NCBI GenBank assembly: GCA_034008185.1
Contig: CM067109.1
Location: forward strand, 58,458,801 to 58,522,800
Direction of reading: 5' to 3'
Length of the DNA: 64,000 bases
Source: Gorsachius magnificus
Taxonomy: Eukaryota > Chordata > Aves > Pelecaniformes > Ardeidae
Both the position numbers and the translations under genes were made by a program. The notes beneath the pieces are model-generated. The model did no database searches. It was not told where the DNA came from and was given only the letters and a program-made list of their open reading frames with translations. Of this stretch, positions 1-13,153 are shown in pieces. Position 1 is the stretch's first letter. The number at the start of each line of letters is the position of its first letter.

Positions 1-3000
1 AAAAATATATACAATTATGTTTCAGACCTTAAAACTCAATCAATTAAGGTCAACAAAGTAGAAAAATAAAAGTTTACAAGCTATAACTCATTAGTCTTTG
101 CTGAAGCCTTTACCACAATGTCATGTGGAGAAGTGGATAAATAAGTTTAGGAACACAGAAGGCTACAAACAGCCTATTTATTTATTTTATTTTCAAATTA
201 CAGAAGCACCTGTACATTAGTACTTTTGATGCCTGGAGCTCAATAAAAAGATAAAAATGACAAGACCAAAACCAAAAAAACCCCACCAATAATCATATTA
301 GAGTAAGACTGTTCCATCAGGTAAAACAAACATCAAATCAAAGCAGCAGAGGGAACAAATTCCCCAAGCTATTTTAGACCAACCTTCTCCTGCTGCTATT
401 ACCCTCCCCTGATAGAAGAAAAAATAAGGTATCTTCACAAACATCACCCTAATATTTGGACTAAAATGGCATTATCTACTAAATAGGGGTTTTTTTAATT
501 CTTTAAGAACCGCTGATTAGGATTACAAATTTTCTTTAAAGTGTTTGTGGGGTTTTTTTTAACCGTGTTGATTATTGAAAAAAGAATACCTTTGAATGTT
601 GGTAAATATTTATTCTGTCAAATAATATTCAGCCTATTTCCAACTCGGCTTCTGCAGGTAGAGTTCCTGTGGGCCACAACCTATTTGTTAAAACAGTGTT
701 TCTGTTGTGATGACTTGCATGATCCCTCTTTATCTGTCTACTTCTATAGCTCTTCTGTGTTTCTATGAAACATTTATCATCAAATACAATGCATGCCTCC
801 TAACAACAGCCAAAACAGTAACAGGTCAATGGTTTGGTTCTCTCTTTATTGCAAGTAGTCCTTGCACTTTACCTCTCTTGAAGGAGTATTCCCATTTCAG
901 GTACAGCCACACAGTTTGCTGCTGTGGTGACAGAACTATTAGCAGGAGTATTTTGGTTTATGTCATGGCACTGTTTGTTTCTATTCTAAATTCTGTTATT
1001 GTGCTTCTTTCAGTTTAAGCAGGTAGAAAGATTCTCTTCCTGTTTCACAGAAATTTCTGTCTAAGGCTCTGCTGCAGCAAGGTGGAAAAACATCTGCTTA
1101 ATTTACAGAATAAATAAATAATAATTAATAAATACAGAAATGAAGAAGAGAAGAAACAAGAAAATAAAGGCAGTGTGATAAAAACATACACTCCAGCCCT
1201 CTGCCACTGCAACAGAAAGTCATGAACAAGAAAGCGTTCAGTCTACAATCTACTTAAGCCAGAGAATGGGTGGTTAGAACTAAATAGTTTTTCAAAGCTT
1301 AACAGTTCCTTCTAGCTTACAAAACTTGAGATCGGTGTTTTCTAGCACTCTCCAGTTGATTAGGAGACCCTACAATACTCAGACTTATGATAACCTGATC
1401 ATATGTCTGTGTGGACACAGAATTATTACGTACTTTTCCCTGAAACAGCTAAGAAACTCATACATTCCCTTTTTCATCACAATGAGGCACCGAAACAGTG
1501 TCTCTTGTGCATCTTATGTTGGTAACCTTGGGTCCGTTCTGCTCTACCCATCGATAATCTATAGAATATTGTGAAACCATCAAAGATGTCAGCCTGTATT
1601 TTCAAAATGCTTGATGTTTCCAGGACAAAAAGAGCGTTTAAAGCTCCACCCTAAGAAGCACAGGCAATAATTTTATTCCTTAGGCATAAAAGTCTAGTGG
1701 GTACCACAGCTTTACTCTTGTAAAACATAGATATAGAAAATAAAGAGTTTTTTCAACAGGAAAATAAATTATACAGGTGTTTTTTTTTTAAAAAAAAGGC
1801 TCAAGAAGACTTTTTATACAAGTATCAATGTTTTCATTATCTATTTTAATGAAGCAATACATATTTTATTATATACATTATAAACATTAAATCAATACCC
1901 ATTCTTTTCAGAAAACAATAGCTCTGACCTAAAGAACCCTGTCATTTCAGACATATATGCAGCCCTTTCTGAGAGGTTAGAGATAGAAGGACTGCATATA
2001 TTCAGTAATCAACAGATAATCAGCCATTTGTTCACTGGTGCTGGTTAAAGAACCTTTAATAATACTAAATACATGCAAGCATTTTTCAAAGTTGTTGTCT
2101 AAATAAACAATGACTACATTAAAAAACTAAATGACTTGAGGCTGTAGCACTGAAGTAAACCTTCAACTACAGAAAGTGAATAGAACCTTTACAAAAAGAG
2201 ATGTTCATATCACCCAACATAGAGAAGCTGCTTTCTATATCCACTGGAGACACAGAACCACCTGCAGGCAGAGGTCAGAGAAAGAGCACCTGAGCTATCT
2301 CCTCCTGTGGGTGGCTCTCTGGACAAACCTCTCTCTAACTCAAGAAGCAGCCTTGTGAATCTAGCCAGTTATTTAACTAGCATAGATTGGTATCTAAAGT
2401 TGAGGGATGCAAATACTCCCTTAAGTCCCGTATTAACAATTAGATTATACTGTGTTGTCAGAGTCTGCCATGAAAGCAGTATGGTGAAAGAGTTTGTTCC
2501 TTTTTTTTTCCCATAAGAGAGGGAGTTTTATTAAAAATACTGTAACAGATGTTTTAAAAAAAGTCTTCTGTGTCAGTTGACTTCTTAGCTTTGAAATTAT
2601 ATATTTTTCACCAATGAAAGTAACACAGTAATGGATTTTTACATCCAGTTTGGCCCAAAAGGAAAGATGCCACTTAAAAATATTTTTTTTCCCCATAATT
2701 CAGCTTTCCCCTTTCAATGTTTCCTTTAAGGCATTTTTGTATTCTTTTCTCCAACTCTCTTCTTCATATATTTTTTCTTTCCAGCATCCATTTTCATTCC
2801 ATTTGCAAAATGTTTTCCTTCAGCTTAGCATTCTGTTGAAAGACCTTTGTCAACGAAACATAGAGGACTCCCTGTTCAGCTTGGTTTTCACCACAAGTTA
2901 TTGTTCTGTTTTCCCCCAAAGTCAGAAACAATTTAGTGGGTTATATATATTCAATTTATCTGTGTTCACTCTTCTCTTGCCAGTGTCTTTAATCCAGGAT

Positions 3001-5573
3001 GTTCACCATTTTTTCAGATATAAGACTTAATCAGTATTTATTATTTATTGCACCAATCTCCTTTTAAATGATTGTTGTCACTACTGTGGTTAATGAACTC
3101 TATCCTTTGAAGAGTTTCTTCCACTTTTATTTCTTCAAAGATACTTTTTCTATAGTTTTTCTGCATTGGTTCTGTGCAATGGCAGAAAGACACCTGAATT
3201 AATTGCTTAAAAATAGCCATGACATCCCATCAAAGATGACTGGGTCTACAGCAGTACCTGCACATAGTAGCATAAATTTTGACCCTTGAAAAGCCCAGGT
3301 GCCTGCTCAGGCCAACAGCTATTTGAAGGTTTCATTCCTCATGGTGTGACTACAGGGCAAATAGCTCTCAGTATGGGTTAAGACCAATTCTAGAATTGCA
3401 GTCTTAGCTCAACCTTAGTAAGCTTTTCAGAGAGAAATACAAAGGCATGGCACTTCTTTTTACTGAAGAAGAAGTAAAAAAAGTAAAAGCTCCTCCCCAT
3501 ATTTCCCACTATTTCTGTTCACTGTATCCCAATCAGTGTTTATTTGTTGGGGTTTTTTTCCCACTCCAGACTTTGATTAGAAGTCCTGAGCAACCAGAGT
3601 GTTAGAAAAGGTGGAGGTGGATTTATTCAAGAAAACATTTATAGGCTGTGTTATTTTGGACTCCCAAAGCACACACATTTTACTCTACAAGCATATATAC
3701 TACTTGTTTTTGTTATAACTGAGTGTATGTGTGAGAAAGGGACAGATGTATTTTCCCCACATTCTTGAACAGATTTTAAATGAGCAAGTTTATCATTAGC
3801 CATACTCAGTCTGTTCTGAGACACATCTCTTCTACCAGCTACAGCTAGAAGATAAGTCTTGAAGACTGCAATACAATTTTCTTTTTCAATTTAAAATAGA
3901 AAGCATTCAGTAATGGAACTAGATTGTTCTTTTATAGGGGAAAAGTAATGCAAGTAAAATAAAAAAAATACTATCAGTAAAATATCAGTTTCCAAATATT
4001 TCCCAGTCAAACCTTTCTTGTCTGCCAAAGCTGTATACTAACAAAAATTATGTATACTAGTGAAAAGAATGCATGGAGAAGAAACAGACTATTTAGACTC
4101 AGTTTTGTTTCATATGTTTTTTTAATGTTCTAATTAGTTAGATATATATAGACCAGCTTATAAATGGGCAGATACAGTGACAGAAAGATCAGTGCTTTCC
4201 AAAATGGTCAGAACAAATGGCAGCATGTATAGACTGAAGTCTTCCTGCATACTGCCAGTATGACACTATGCATACTAACTCTCTGCAAGTGCAGTTCTTT
4301 TTGTCAGCTAAGCACAGATATGACATTTGTGTATGTACCTTCTTTGACTGAACAAAGAAACATTGCATTTTTGAGCATAATTCACATTATTTACTAAATG
4401 GATCACCTACCTTTAAAAATAAAATCATAGTAGTTCCATAATAGCAGAATGATTCTTTATGTATTCAAGCTTCATTAAACTGAGTTCAAGAGACAAGGAT
4501 TAAATCAAATTGTAAATGGAAACTCCAGAAAGTTATTAATTTTAGAGCCATCCTTACATAGGTTATGCCCTGGGGCTTTATTATAAAGAACAGTAAGTTC
4601 TTTAAAATTAAGAAGAAAATTAGAAGAATGTAGTAGATTATTTAGTTAGCTATATAAATCTGAATTATTTCCGATAAAAAATTACAAAAATAATTAAATA
4701 GTTGCCCCTCGTTCACAGAGGTGATCTAATATCTCAAATACAAAAGAATGCTCATCTCACATGAGAAGAAAAACAGCATTACATTTTTCTAATACAGTGT
4801 AAAAACTCTTAAATGCTCACTTAATCAAATTCTGTTTAAAAGTTACCATATATACTCTTTCCATGGACCGAGTTTCCTTTATTCATCTCCATCTTCATAT
4901 CCAGCTTTAATCATGGGATTTGCTTATCTTCAGATTGTAGTGGCAGCCTTCATGCATTGATTACTACTTTACATGTTGTCTACCACTGCTGAATTTGTGG
5001 CCTTGCACAATTTTATTTGTGTTCAAAAACACATTTAAGAAGAAGGCAGACATATACTAAAAAAAAAAAAAAAGATGTTTTCATTTATTGCTCAAAATTA
5101 ACGGTATTATCCACGCAACCCCATTTATTGCTACTGTTATACATTTACATTTGAATTCAACCTCAGTATCAGAAATATAGAATTTTTCAGCTTCTTTAGA
5201 AGAATTAAGTTTTGCAGTTAGAGTATTATAACATGCCACCCAAACCAAAATCCCCCATGCACTAGCATTACACCGTGTTTTTCAGAACACCCCCTATATA
5301 GTATCAGAAAGACAGATTTCTCTACCTATATAAAAATATACATAGACAGGGATATCAGATTGATAAGAACGTTTTTTGTCTGTCATCAAAACTTTTGTAT
5401 TCCTTGTCTTGAAATTACACTTTCTGACACTTAAGATATGTATCCAAAAAGGGTAGTCAATTTAAGTAATTTTGTCTTTTTCTCTCAATGTACAAGGTCA
5501 TTAATTGCTATTGGGACCTTCATAAACCCTATTCTGCTGATGGGGTGAGAACTCTATTGTTAAATGTATTATG
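1..5573. other. AT-rich non-coding stretch, no gene seen
   Basis: I see no exon, RNA gene or recognisable mobile element here. Open frames occur (for example 707-1018 and 2650-3030 on the plus strand), but they are rich in Phe, Leu, Ser and Cys read from T-rich DNA, have no domain or repeat structure, and lack convincing splice context. Short homopolymers are present, including an A-run near 5059-5073. The stretch reads as ordinary intergenic or intronic vertebrate DNA. Confidence 0.7.
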
Positions 5574-5728
5574 GCAGGGCTGTCTTCGGAGATTGCCTGC
5601 TTGATTGCTTTGTAAAGGCCCAATGGCACACAGCAATTAAAATCCATAGACCTTTATAACCCTACTGATGTTTTATGGGCCTTTTTGTGTCCTTCGGTGT
5701 GGTTTACCATTTGTGTGTCTCCCAGTGG
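5574..5728. promoter_or_regulatory. Candidate conserved non-coding element (homeodomain-type sites)
   Basis: This block of about 150 bp is compositionally more complex than its AT-rich flanks and free of homopolymers. It contains CAATTAA (5634-5640), a TTTATAA-type motif near 5653 and TTTTATGGG (5671-5679, a HOX/CDX-like core), plus a GGCCCAATGG segment. Clustered homeodomain cores in balanced-complexity sequence are typical of vertebrate developmental enhancers. That is an inference from appearance only. No alignment was available and no target gene lies in the window. Confidence 0.3.
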
Positions 5729-8700
5729 ATATTCTTTTCAGAACTCAAAGTGGGATTTTTTTTTTCCGGAGTGATAAAGCTAGTTATACATCATGTGAAA
5801 GGTTAATGACTATTTTCAAAAGGAGCATATGTTTAATGTCATAGGGTGAAAGTTATATCAAAGAACAATTAAGTAAAATCACTTGCCATTTTCTCATTCT
5901 CAGTGTTTAGATACTACTACTACTACTTATGTACAATCCATTGAGTTGATAAGTCACTAAATGATTTAAAACTATTCAATTCATTTTGAAATACAAGTTT
6001 AACTTCATAAGTAGTACTAAATAATTGGACAGTTTGTCTCTGTGTATCGACATCCATATGGAATCAGAAAATGCCAACTCCAGAGTGTGATCCCCAATAT
6101 CTGCTAACATGAAAATGCCCCTTTGGTGAGGCACTGAGAGTGTCCCACTTAAAGCAGTGCATGGAAATAACACACAGTGGTGGACCCACAAAGGAGTTAC
6201 ATCCTCAGAGGTTATATAACTTCATATTGCCTCATTTAAATGTTTTTCCTTAGTCTCTGTTAATGGAAGACTAATCAACTCAAGTAACACAAACCAACCA
6301 TCTAGTGAATGAGAACCATCTTTTGAGCATGCCTGTGGTCTCATGGACAAGAAGTCCTTTCAACATCACTTGAAATCTTTGGAGCCATAATCAATGAGCT
6401 ATTTTTGTGATTTCTCATGAGATTTTTGCATCATGTTTTCAGGGAGAGGAGCATTGACTTGTAAAATTGAGTATGGAATAGCCATTAACTAAGATAGCAT
6501 CTGTGAAAATATCTGCCATTACAGGGAAATAATTATTTTCTGGAGATCTTGTAAAACTTTTTTTTAAATTCATTTCTGTATGTGACAGAATAGGTGCTTT
6601 CAGGGAATTAAATTACTCAACAATGCTTTAATTCTAAAACAGCTTATAGAGACAAAGTTTGTTAGAATGGTAGAAAAAGAAGTAAAGGCAGAACAGGAAA
6701 CAAATCAGCCATGAATTTACTTTAAAGACACCTTCTGAGAATGCAATAATTCACAACCGCTATGAACTACCAAAGACAAATAGGTTTCAGAGCCTAGCAA
6801 ATGGGAAAAGTCTATTTATAGGCATTTCCATTGAGAGAAAGGAGTATTTAAATATGAGGTAACTATGACTTGATGATTTCTACATCACTTTCACAATTTG
6901 TAAAACTAAATGTAGTCTTCATTTTGTTCTTAATGCCAGCCACTTTAGACATCGTGGACCTCAAATTCTCTCAACTATCTTCATTATATATTTTTGTAAG
7001 TTGGAGAGGATTTGGTGGCCAAAGCAGACCTTCAGAGATTCTCAGTACAATTGTTCAACCCCACAGTTACCATAATTAAAGACATTAGGCTTAGAGGTAT
7101 AGTTGGAATCTAAAATCAGCCTGCAAAATCTCCATTATTACCAGTGGCAAGCAAGATGCTGATTGTCAGAGGTTAGGGAATGTGTAAACCAGTGATAGGG
7201 AAGGAGGGAATATCCTTTTATGTAAACTAATTGTATTTCATATGCAAATCAAGGGGACACAATGAATAAGGAACTTCACAATGCCAAAGTAAAAAAGCCA
7301 CTTTGTAGCTTGGCCATCACAGCTAAAGGTGCCCAGACAACTCAACAGTTAGTCATTTGGACCCAGTTCATCTAAATACGTATTTGATCTTCTCATGTCA
7401 TGACCCACAGCATGCAGTCAAGTATCGTGGTCTCCTTGGCTTTTTAGCTGCTATTATTCAGGGTTGTTTGACTATTAAGAGTGCCAGCTGCCATAGAATA
7501 TATTTTGTGGTTGTGGATTATTCTCACTTTAGCAAAGAACAGCAGTGCAGTGTCTAGTCTCACAGCAGGAAATCTTCCTTTGTAGGATCCAGTTTCCACC
7601 CCTTGTTTGACTTACAATAATTGGGAACACATCTGGGAAGAAAATCTATTGACCCTCAAAATAGCATTTGGTTTGGACCAAGCAGTTTTCATTATTTAGG
7701 CTTTGTCTCTGAGGTTTGAGAGAGATTAGATTCCTTGGTCCAGGTGTTGATAAGGAAGATTAAGCAGGTGAGCCAACAGCATATTTCATTATAGCTAAGA
7801 TGCTAATATGTGACTGAAATTAGAAGGTTGACTGTCATTGTGCAGACAATTAACTGGATCTGAATCTGATTTCTTGCAAAAGAAATATTTTCTAGCAAAA
7901 GGATGGATTTTTTTTTTGTTGTTTTTACTGTCTTCTCATTGCTACTTCCTTTTTGGTGCTGACATTTCTTTCTTCCATCATTTTGTTTGCTTGTTTATTT
8001 AAGAAAGGTGGGATTTGTACATTAAAAAAATGCAAGATTTCATATTTGCTGTGATGAGGAATATAAGACAAATTGGGAATACTGACATTTTTCATGAAAT
8101 GAAAAAAATATCAGCTTTTCTTATAAAATACTACAACTGTTTTACTGACAGATTAATATCTCATTCTTGCTTGTTGATTTTCTTGAGTGCTTTCTGTGTT
8201 GCTCTTGAGATGATTTTTTTCTTTTTTTTTTTTTTAATGTGTACCCAGCTCTTCATGTAGTGTAAACTGCAAAGCCAAATTGAAAGCAATAGCTCTCTAA
8301 TGATTTATTCTAGGTGAGAGTATGATCCTCAGAAATGCAGTCAATCTTTCCAATAAAAGACCAAATAATAAACCTAAAGGAAATATCCATAATATTCAGC
8401 TATCTTTCAGATTTAAACATGTTTTCATCACTACACCACTCAGAATGCTTAAATAACAGTGAACTACTGTAATTTGCAACACATACTTTCACACATAATG
8501 TATAGAATCATGTGCTCCTCCCTCGCTCTCCCAGGATAAAATACAGCAGATCAGAAGGGTTTTAAACCATGTATTCTAGCAAATATGGATTATGTCAGAG
8601 TAAAGAACACGAATGAGTTAATGAACTAGTGTACCAGGTACCTCCAAGTCATATGGATCTAGAGAACAATTGTGAAAACAGATTTTCTGTCTGTTGGAAA

Positions 8701-11700
8701 GCAAGGCATTAATGATACTTAATGGTGTGCCTTGAAACTCAATATACCGTGGTGGCTCTCAGATACAATGTGGACATACTGACTCAAAGCACTAAAGCAT
8801 GTGTAGTGCCTTATTATATGGGACTGCCGCAATTCAAGCAGAATGGAATAACTTTGCTTCTGGTAGGAACAAAGAGCTGGATGGTAGTTACAGTAGCATG
8901 TCATGATAAAGATCAAGCAATACTTTCCTCAAAGTCATTTTCTTAGGTGGATCAAGGAGCTGAGTCTTTTAAGCAGAACATTCTATGATTTCCTGAAGAC
9001 TTCAGTACTATGAAGATTGTTTCTGGAGAGGTGTGATGTCTGCAGAACCATGAGCAGTGTTCACTAAATTCAGAACATGTGGCCTAAACTTCAAACTCTG
9101 ATTACTCTTGTGCTACAGTGCTGATGGGGTTTAATTGAACCTCTGTACTCCAATTCTGAAACTGCTGAAGGAAAGCAACTGAAGTACTTGTGCGGATGTT
9201 TCTTCCTGGTAATGAGAGGAACCTGGCTGGTCTAGTTTTAAGTAAAATAGCTGAATTAGAACCTAAATTGAGGCTTTCTGACATGGATGATCAGTGATTG
9301 CAAGCCAAAGTCTTGAAATTAGTTGACATTTCATATGGCAATCAAAATGGATTCAATGAAGCGACTGAGCTGTCCATTGAGGCCCTCTCCACCATGACAT
9401 TCATTCAGGAGAAATAACTCATCAGAGACACTTTGATGAAATCAGTTAAGACACTGTGGGAAAGTATCCTTTTGGCGGAAAATGAATCCACTTTGAAAGA
9501 TCTGAAAGTTGGTGGTGTTGAGAGATTCTGAAGGTACTGGGAAGAGACACAAAAGAAAGCTGTGTTTAGTAGTTAAATCTAACAGAGGACAATTTTCTGA
9601 CCTGATAAACAAGAAATGATAGGTTTGTTGCACAGTTTTATGAGGCAAAGGCTGAAACATCTGTCATGTAAAATGCCATTAAGCTAACTACAAGAAAGAT
9701 GAAGCAAGAATGGAAATTCTTCCAATTGTTTCCAGGTAAGCATTTTCTAAGTTTTAAAGACTCTAATGATGAAAGCTGTGCAAAGGAATATTAAGCAGGA
9801 CAATACTCACACTAAATCTATATTTCCAAAACTTCATTGAAAATTTACATTTTATATAGTCCAACAAGCTACCAGGTTTGTCTCATGCATACACATCTGT
9901 TCACTGTGATCACTCAGATATGCAAGGGATACAAACATGAATTTGCAAAACCAGGATTTAGTTTCTTATTCTTTTCAGTACTGATGACCTCCAATAACTA
10001 TGAAATGTAGTGCTCATTATAGTCTGAAACAGGCTCCATTGCATTTATTTTTGTTATACAACATACTGCATTATTTTTTACACAAGTGACTCTTGTGAAT
10101 AATAGGAATAATTATTTTCACAACTGTGAACAAAATATAGTCAAACAACTACAGTGAGACAAGACTAAAATAAAGTTTATGTTTTATTTTTCATTTCAGA
10201 TCAATAATTTGGTTTAAAATGTTAAATTTCTTCTGAGCCACAAGTTAAAATGATATGACATTTTAAGGTAACATGCAATGTTGGTTGAGACTGATTTTTT
10301 CCTCTTTGAAATAGCCTAAAAAAAAAGGTTATTTTTCCAGAGTTAGTATTTTTATAAGCATACATAAGCATGCACAAATATATGCCCACCTTTCTTGAAA
10401 TGCTAATTGGCTGTGATACTTCTCCACATCAAATATTCTACTCCAGAAAATATACAGGTTAGGGGATAGGCATAAAGCATTTGGCCATATTTAACTTTTC
10501 CATTTCCAAACTCATGTATTAATGTTAACTGTTTCTTTTATGTGTTAATGCACATTAAAGAATTAAATGTTTTTCTTTCATACCCTTTTTCACTTTTTCC
10601 TATATTATCTTTTTTTTTCCCCTAAGCTATTGAAGACTTAAATCACTTAACTTCATTAGTCTCAGAGTGTGCCTGTTGGAGCACTACCATCCCACAATGT
10701 CTTCCTTTCTCTTTGACATGAAACAGTTGTTGAGCCACCAAAAACCATCCCTCAGAGTTTGCCACTGGAAAGCCATCAGCACAGCTAAACAACTGAACAG
10801 CAGAGGGCTCTACAGCATGGTGCTTTTCAACAGCAGGAAATATCAAGCCTATACTCTACTTTCAGATCTCATCTTACAAAATTCTTATAGTGCACTGTAG
10901 CAAGAGAGAAACATTTTGTTAGGAGCATGATTAATTAAAATACAATATAATGAAACACATGTTTCTGAATATGTGATTTTTGCTTGCCTAAGAAACAACA
11001 TTTATATTGCTGTGTTGAGAGAAGTTTGTAATGCAGTTTTAGTTTCATGGAAGAATGATGTGAAGGTTTTTACTCCTTACAGGTCTACACCCACAGATAA
11101 CAATCTCCCATGGGCATTTAATTAGAAGACTTGGAAATCAACTTCAATGGCAAATTATCTGTTCCTAAAAACAATCACAAAGAATGGTAAACACTTTTAG
11201 GCACCTTGGCAATATTGTGGACTGAGAACAGAAACTTAGTGTCAGCATTGCTTGTCAAAATTGTCTTTCAGATGAGCCTGTCTAACAGACATGAGTCTGT
11301 ATAATCACCATAGTCAGAGCAAATTCAAGTAAGTCTTCTGATCCAGAAACAGAAATAAGGTAAAGTTAGAAAGGTCTCAGGATAGTCTCATGTCAATAAT
11401 GAAAATGGAAAAACAAAAAAAAAAACCCAAATAAAAACGCCTGTCACCATTTATTCAAGAGTTACACAATTCACTGTCAATAACAAAGTAAAAATATCCC
11501 TTATAAAATGCAGTGGTGCCTCAGGGATATTTTTGTTTTATGGAATACTTTGAGAATAATTCAGATTTGCAGTTCTGTGGACCAATACGCAGAGAAGCTG
11601 AGTGCTTCAACCATGAACACAAACAGTAAATATGACTTCCTACCATATAAACAGAGGTATGTTCAAGGTCCCACTGTAATGTGTAATAAAACAGTGTGAC

Positions 11701-13119
11701 ATATAACCCCAGCAACATTACAGACACCATTACTGTGGTGATTTATCAGTAAGTGTATGTTATTCATTACAGGCAACACTGTCAGCTTCAGGCACACAAG
11801 GAATAATAACATTATCAGAAAGGTTAAGGTCCTGTGATCCAGGTGCAGAGACACAGCTGGGTAGACTTTAGGAGACTTAAAACACAGTGTCTGTGTGTTT
11901 GTATATGCAGAAGAATCTACAGGTCCCATGAGCACACAAACACCACATGCATGTATGTTCTATTTTGCATTACCACACAGGCAACAAAACTTAAAGAAAA
12001 GTGAAGAAAAATGCTGGAAAAAAAATCAGTGAAATTTTTAGAGGAAAGCGGAAATCCCTCATTTCATTTTATGTGGGCTGAAGCGTATGTCAATGAAATA
12101 TGAGCTCTTCTGAGCAAGATGCATACAATTGTTACAGAAACAGCTGTGATTTGAGATCCTACCACTTTCCAGTATAAGATATTGTCCCCATGCTCTTGCT
12201 GCTGGAGGTCAAACTGATGATAGCTCTTCAAGAGCAAAGTCAGCCTGCGTAGCCTCAACAATTACTGAACACTAAAATGAAATACCTCATTCCTTGATTC
12301 AAAAGAGGAGTGCTTACATAATCCTCCAGGCTTTCTTTGAAGGCAGATGTACAAACTGCAGGAGGGATTCAACTAACATTAACAACTGAACTGGGGTCGG
12401 TAATATCTCTAATCACCATAGACACTTCTGCAGGGATTGTCTGGTCATAGCCTTAGCTGATGCCCCATCTAACATCATTCCAGATGCATTGGCATGAGCC
12501 TTGATTAGCATGTTCATTAAGCTAAGATTATATGAAAAGTCTCCCTTTTAGTCCATCACAGCCATGAGATGTGGGCATGTAGGATAACAGAATAGTTACT
12601 GGCATTATAGGTGGGATAAGACAGTGGGATTTCTGAGTGGGTGGGGCAATGAAAGGCACAAGTTCAAGATGTGAGAATGGTCAGAGGATCATAGGAAACG
12701 GGCAATTTCCAAGAGGATTTAATTTGGCCAGCACAAGGGATTGTGCATGTTGCATGAAGTGAGGCTACCTGCATGTGTACAAACTAAACCCTATCAGTGT
12801 GCTTAATTCACAGTTGTCTCCCTCAGCCATTTGTAAAGCCTTCCTGAAAGTGTGGGTGAACCAATTCTTTCAATATAATATATACTTGTTATTCTCTCTT
12901 AGCTCAAGATCAGCCAAATGTCACTAGTTCCTACTGGAAAAAAAAAGAAAAAAAAAAACCAAACTGGAGCATTCCTAAATATGTAAAAATCAACAAAAAA
13001 GGAAAATATTCTAAAAGTTACAAGTGGTGGAATAAAAAGGTTTTAAATGACACAACAATAGTATGTCATATTAACAAGTACAGTGAAAATAGGGAATGAT
13101 TAAACATGAATGACCTGGA
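5729..13119. other. Non-coding stretch, no gene recognised
   Basis: This is mostly unique AT-rich DNA. Short frames on both strands (for example 8015-8260, 8722-8946, 10667-10900 and 11663-11935) show no recognisable domain. One sub-segment, 9169-9526, has a low density of stops in one frame and is described separately. There is no tRNA, no LTR ends with target duplication and no CR1 tail that I can support. A-rich runs occur near 11410-11425 and 12936-12959. Confidence 0.6.
9169..9526 (+). pseudogene. Possible decayed coding segment of unknown origin
   Basis: Read in the frame that starts at 9169, about 119 codons contain only two stops (TGA at 9295 and TAA at 9415) before a third near 9527. 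The readable pieces are rich in Leu, Glu, Lys, Ser and Asp, with helix-like spacing of leucines, unlike the Phe/Cys/Ser noise of nearby chance frames. I do not recognise a family. It could be a fragment of a processed pseudogene or of an old transposon protein, or it could be chance. No poly(A) tail, intron boundary or target duplication was identified. Confidence 0.2.
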
Positions 13120-13153
13120 ATTTATAGGATTTCCAGATTTATAGGATTTCCAG
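13120..13153. repeat. Perfect 17-bp tandem duplication
   Basis: The unit ATTTATAGGATTTCCAG occurs twice back to back at 13120-13136 and 13137-13153 with no mismatch. It is most simply a recent replication-slippage or microhomology duplication in unique DNA. No function is implied. Confidence 0.9.

Noticed and set aside
2650..3030. 126-codon plus-strand open frame
   Set aside because: Composition is Phe/Leu/Ser from T-rich DNA, with no domain, no splice context and no conserved motif.
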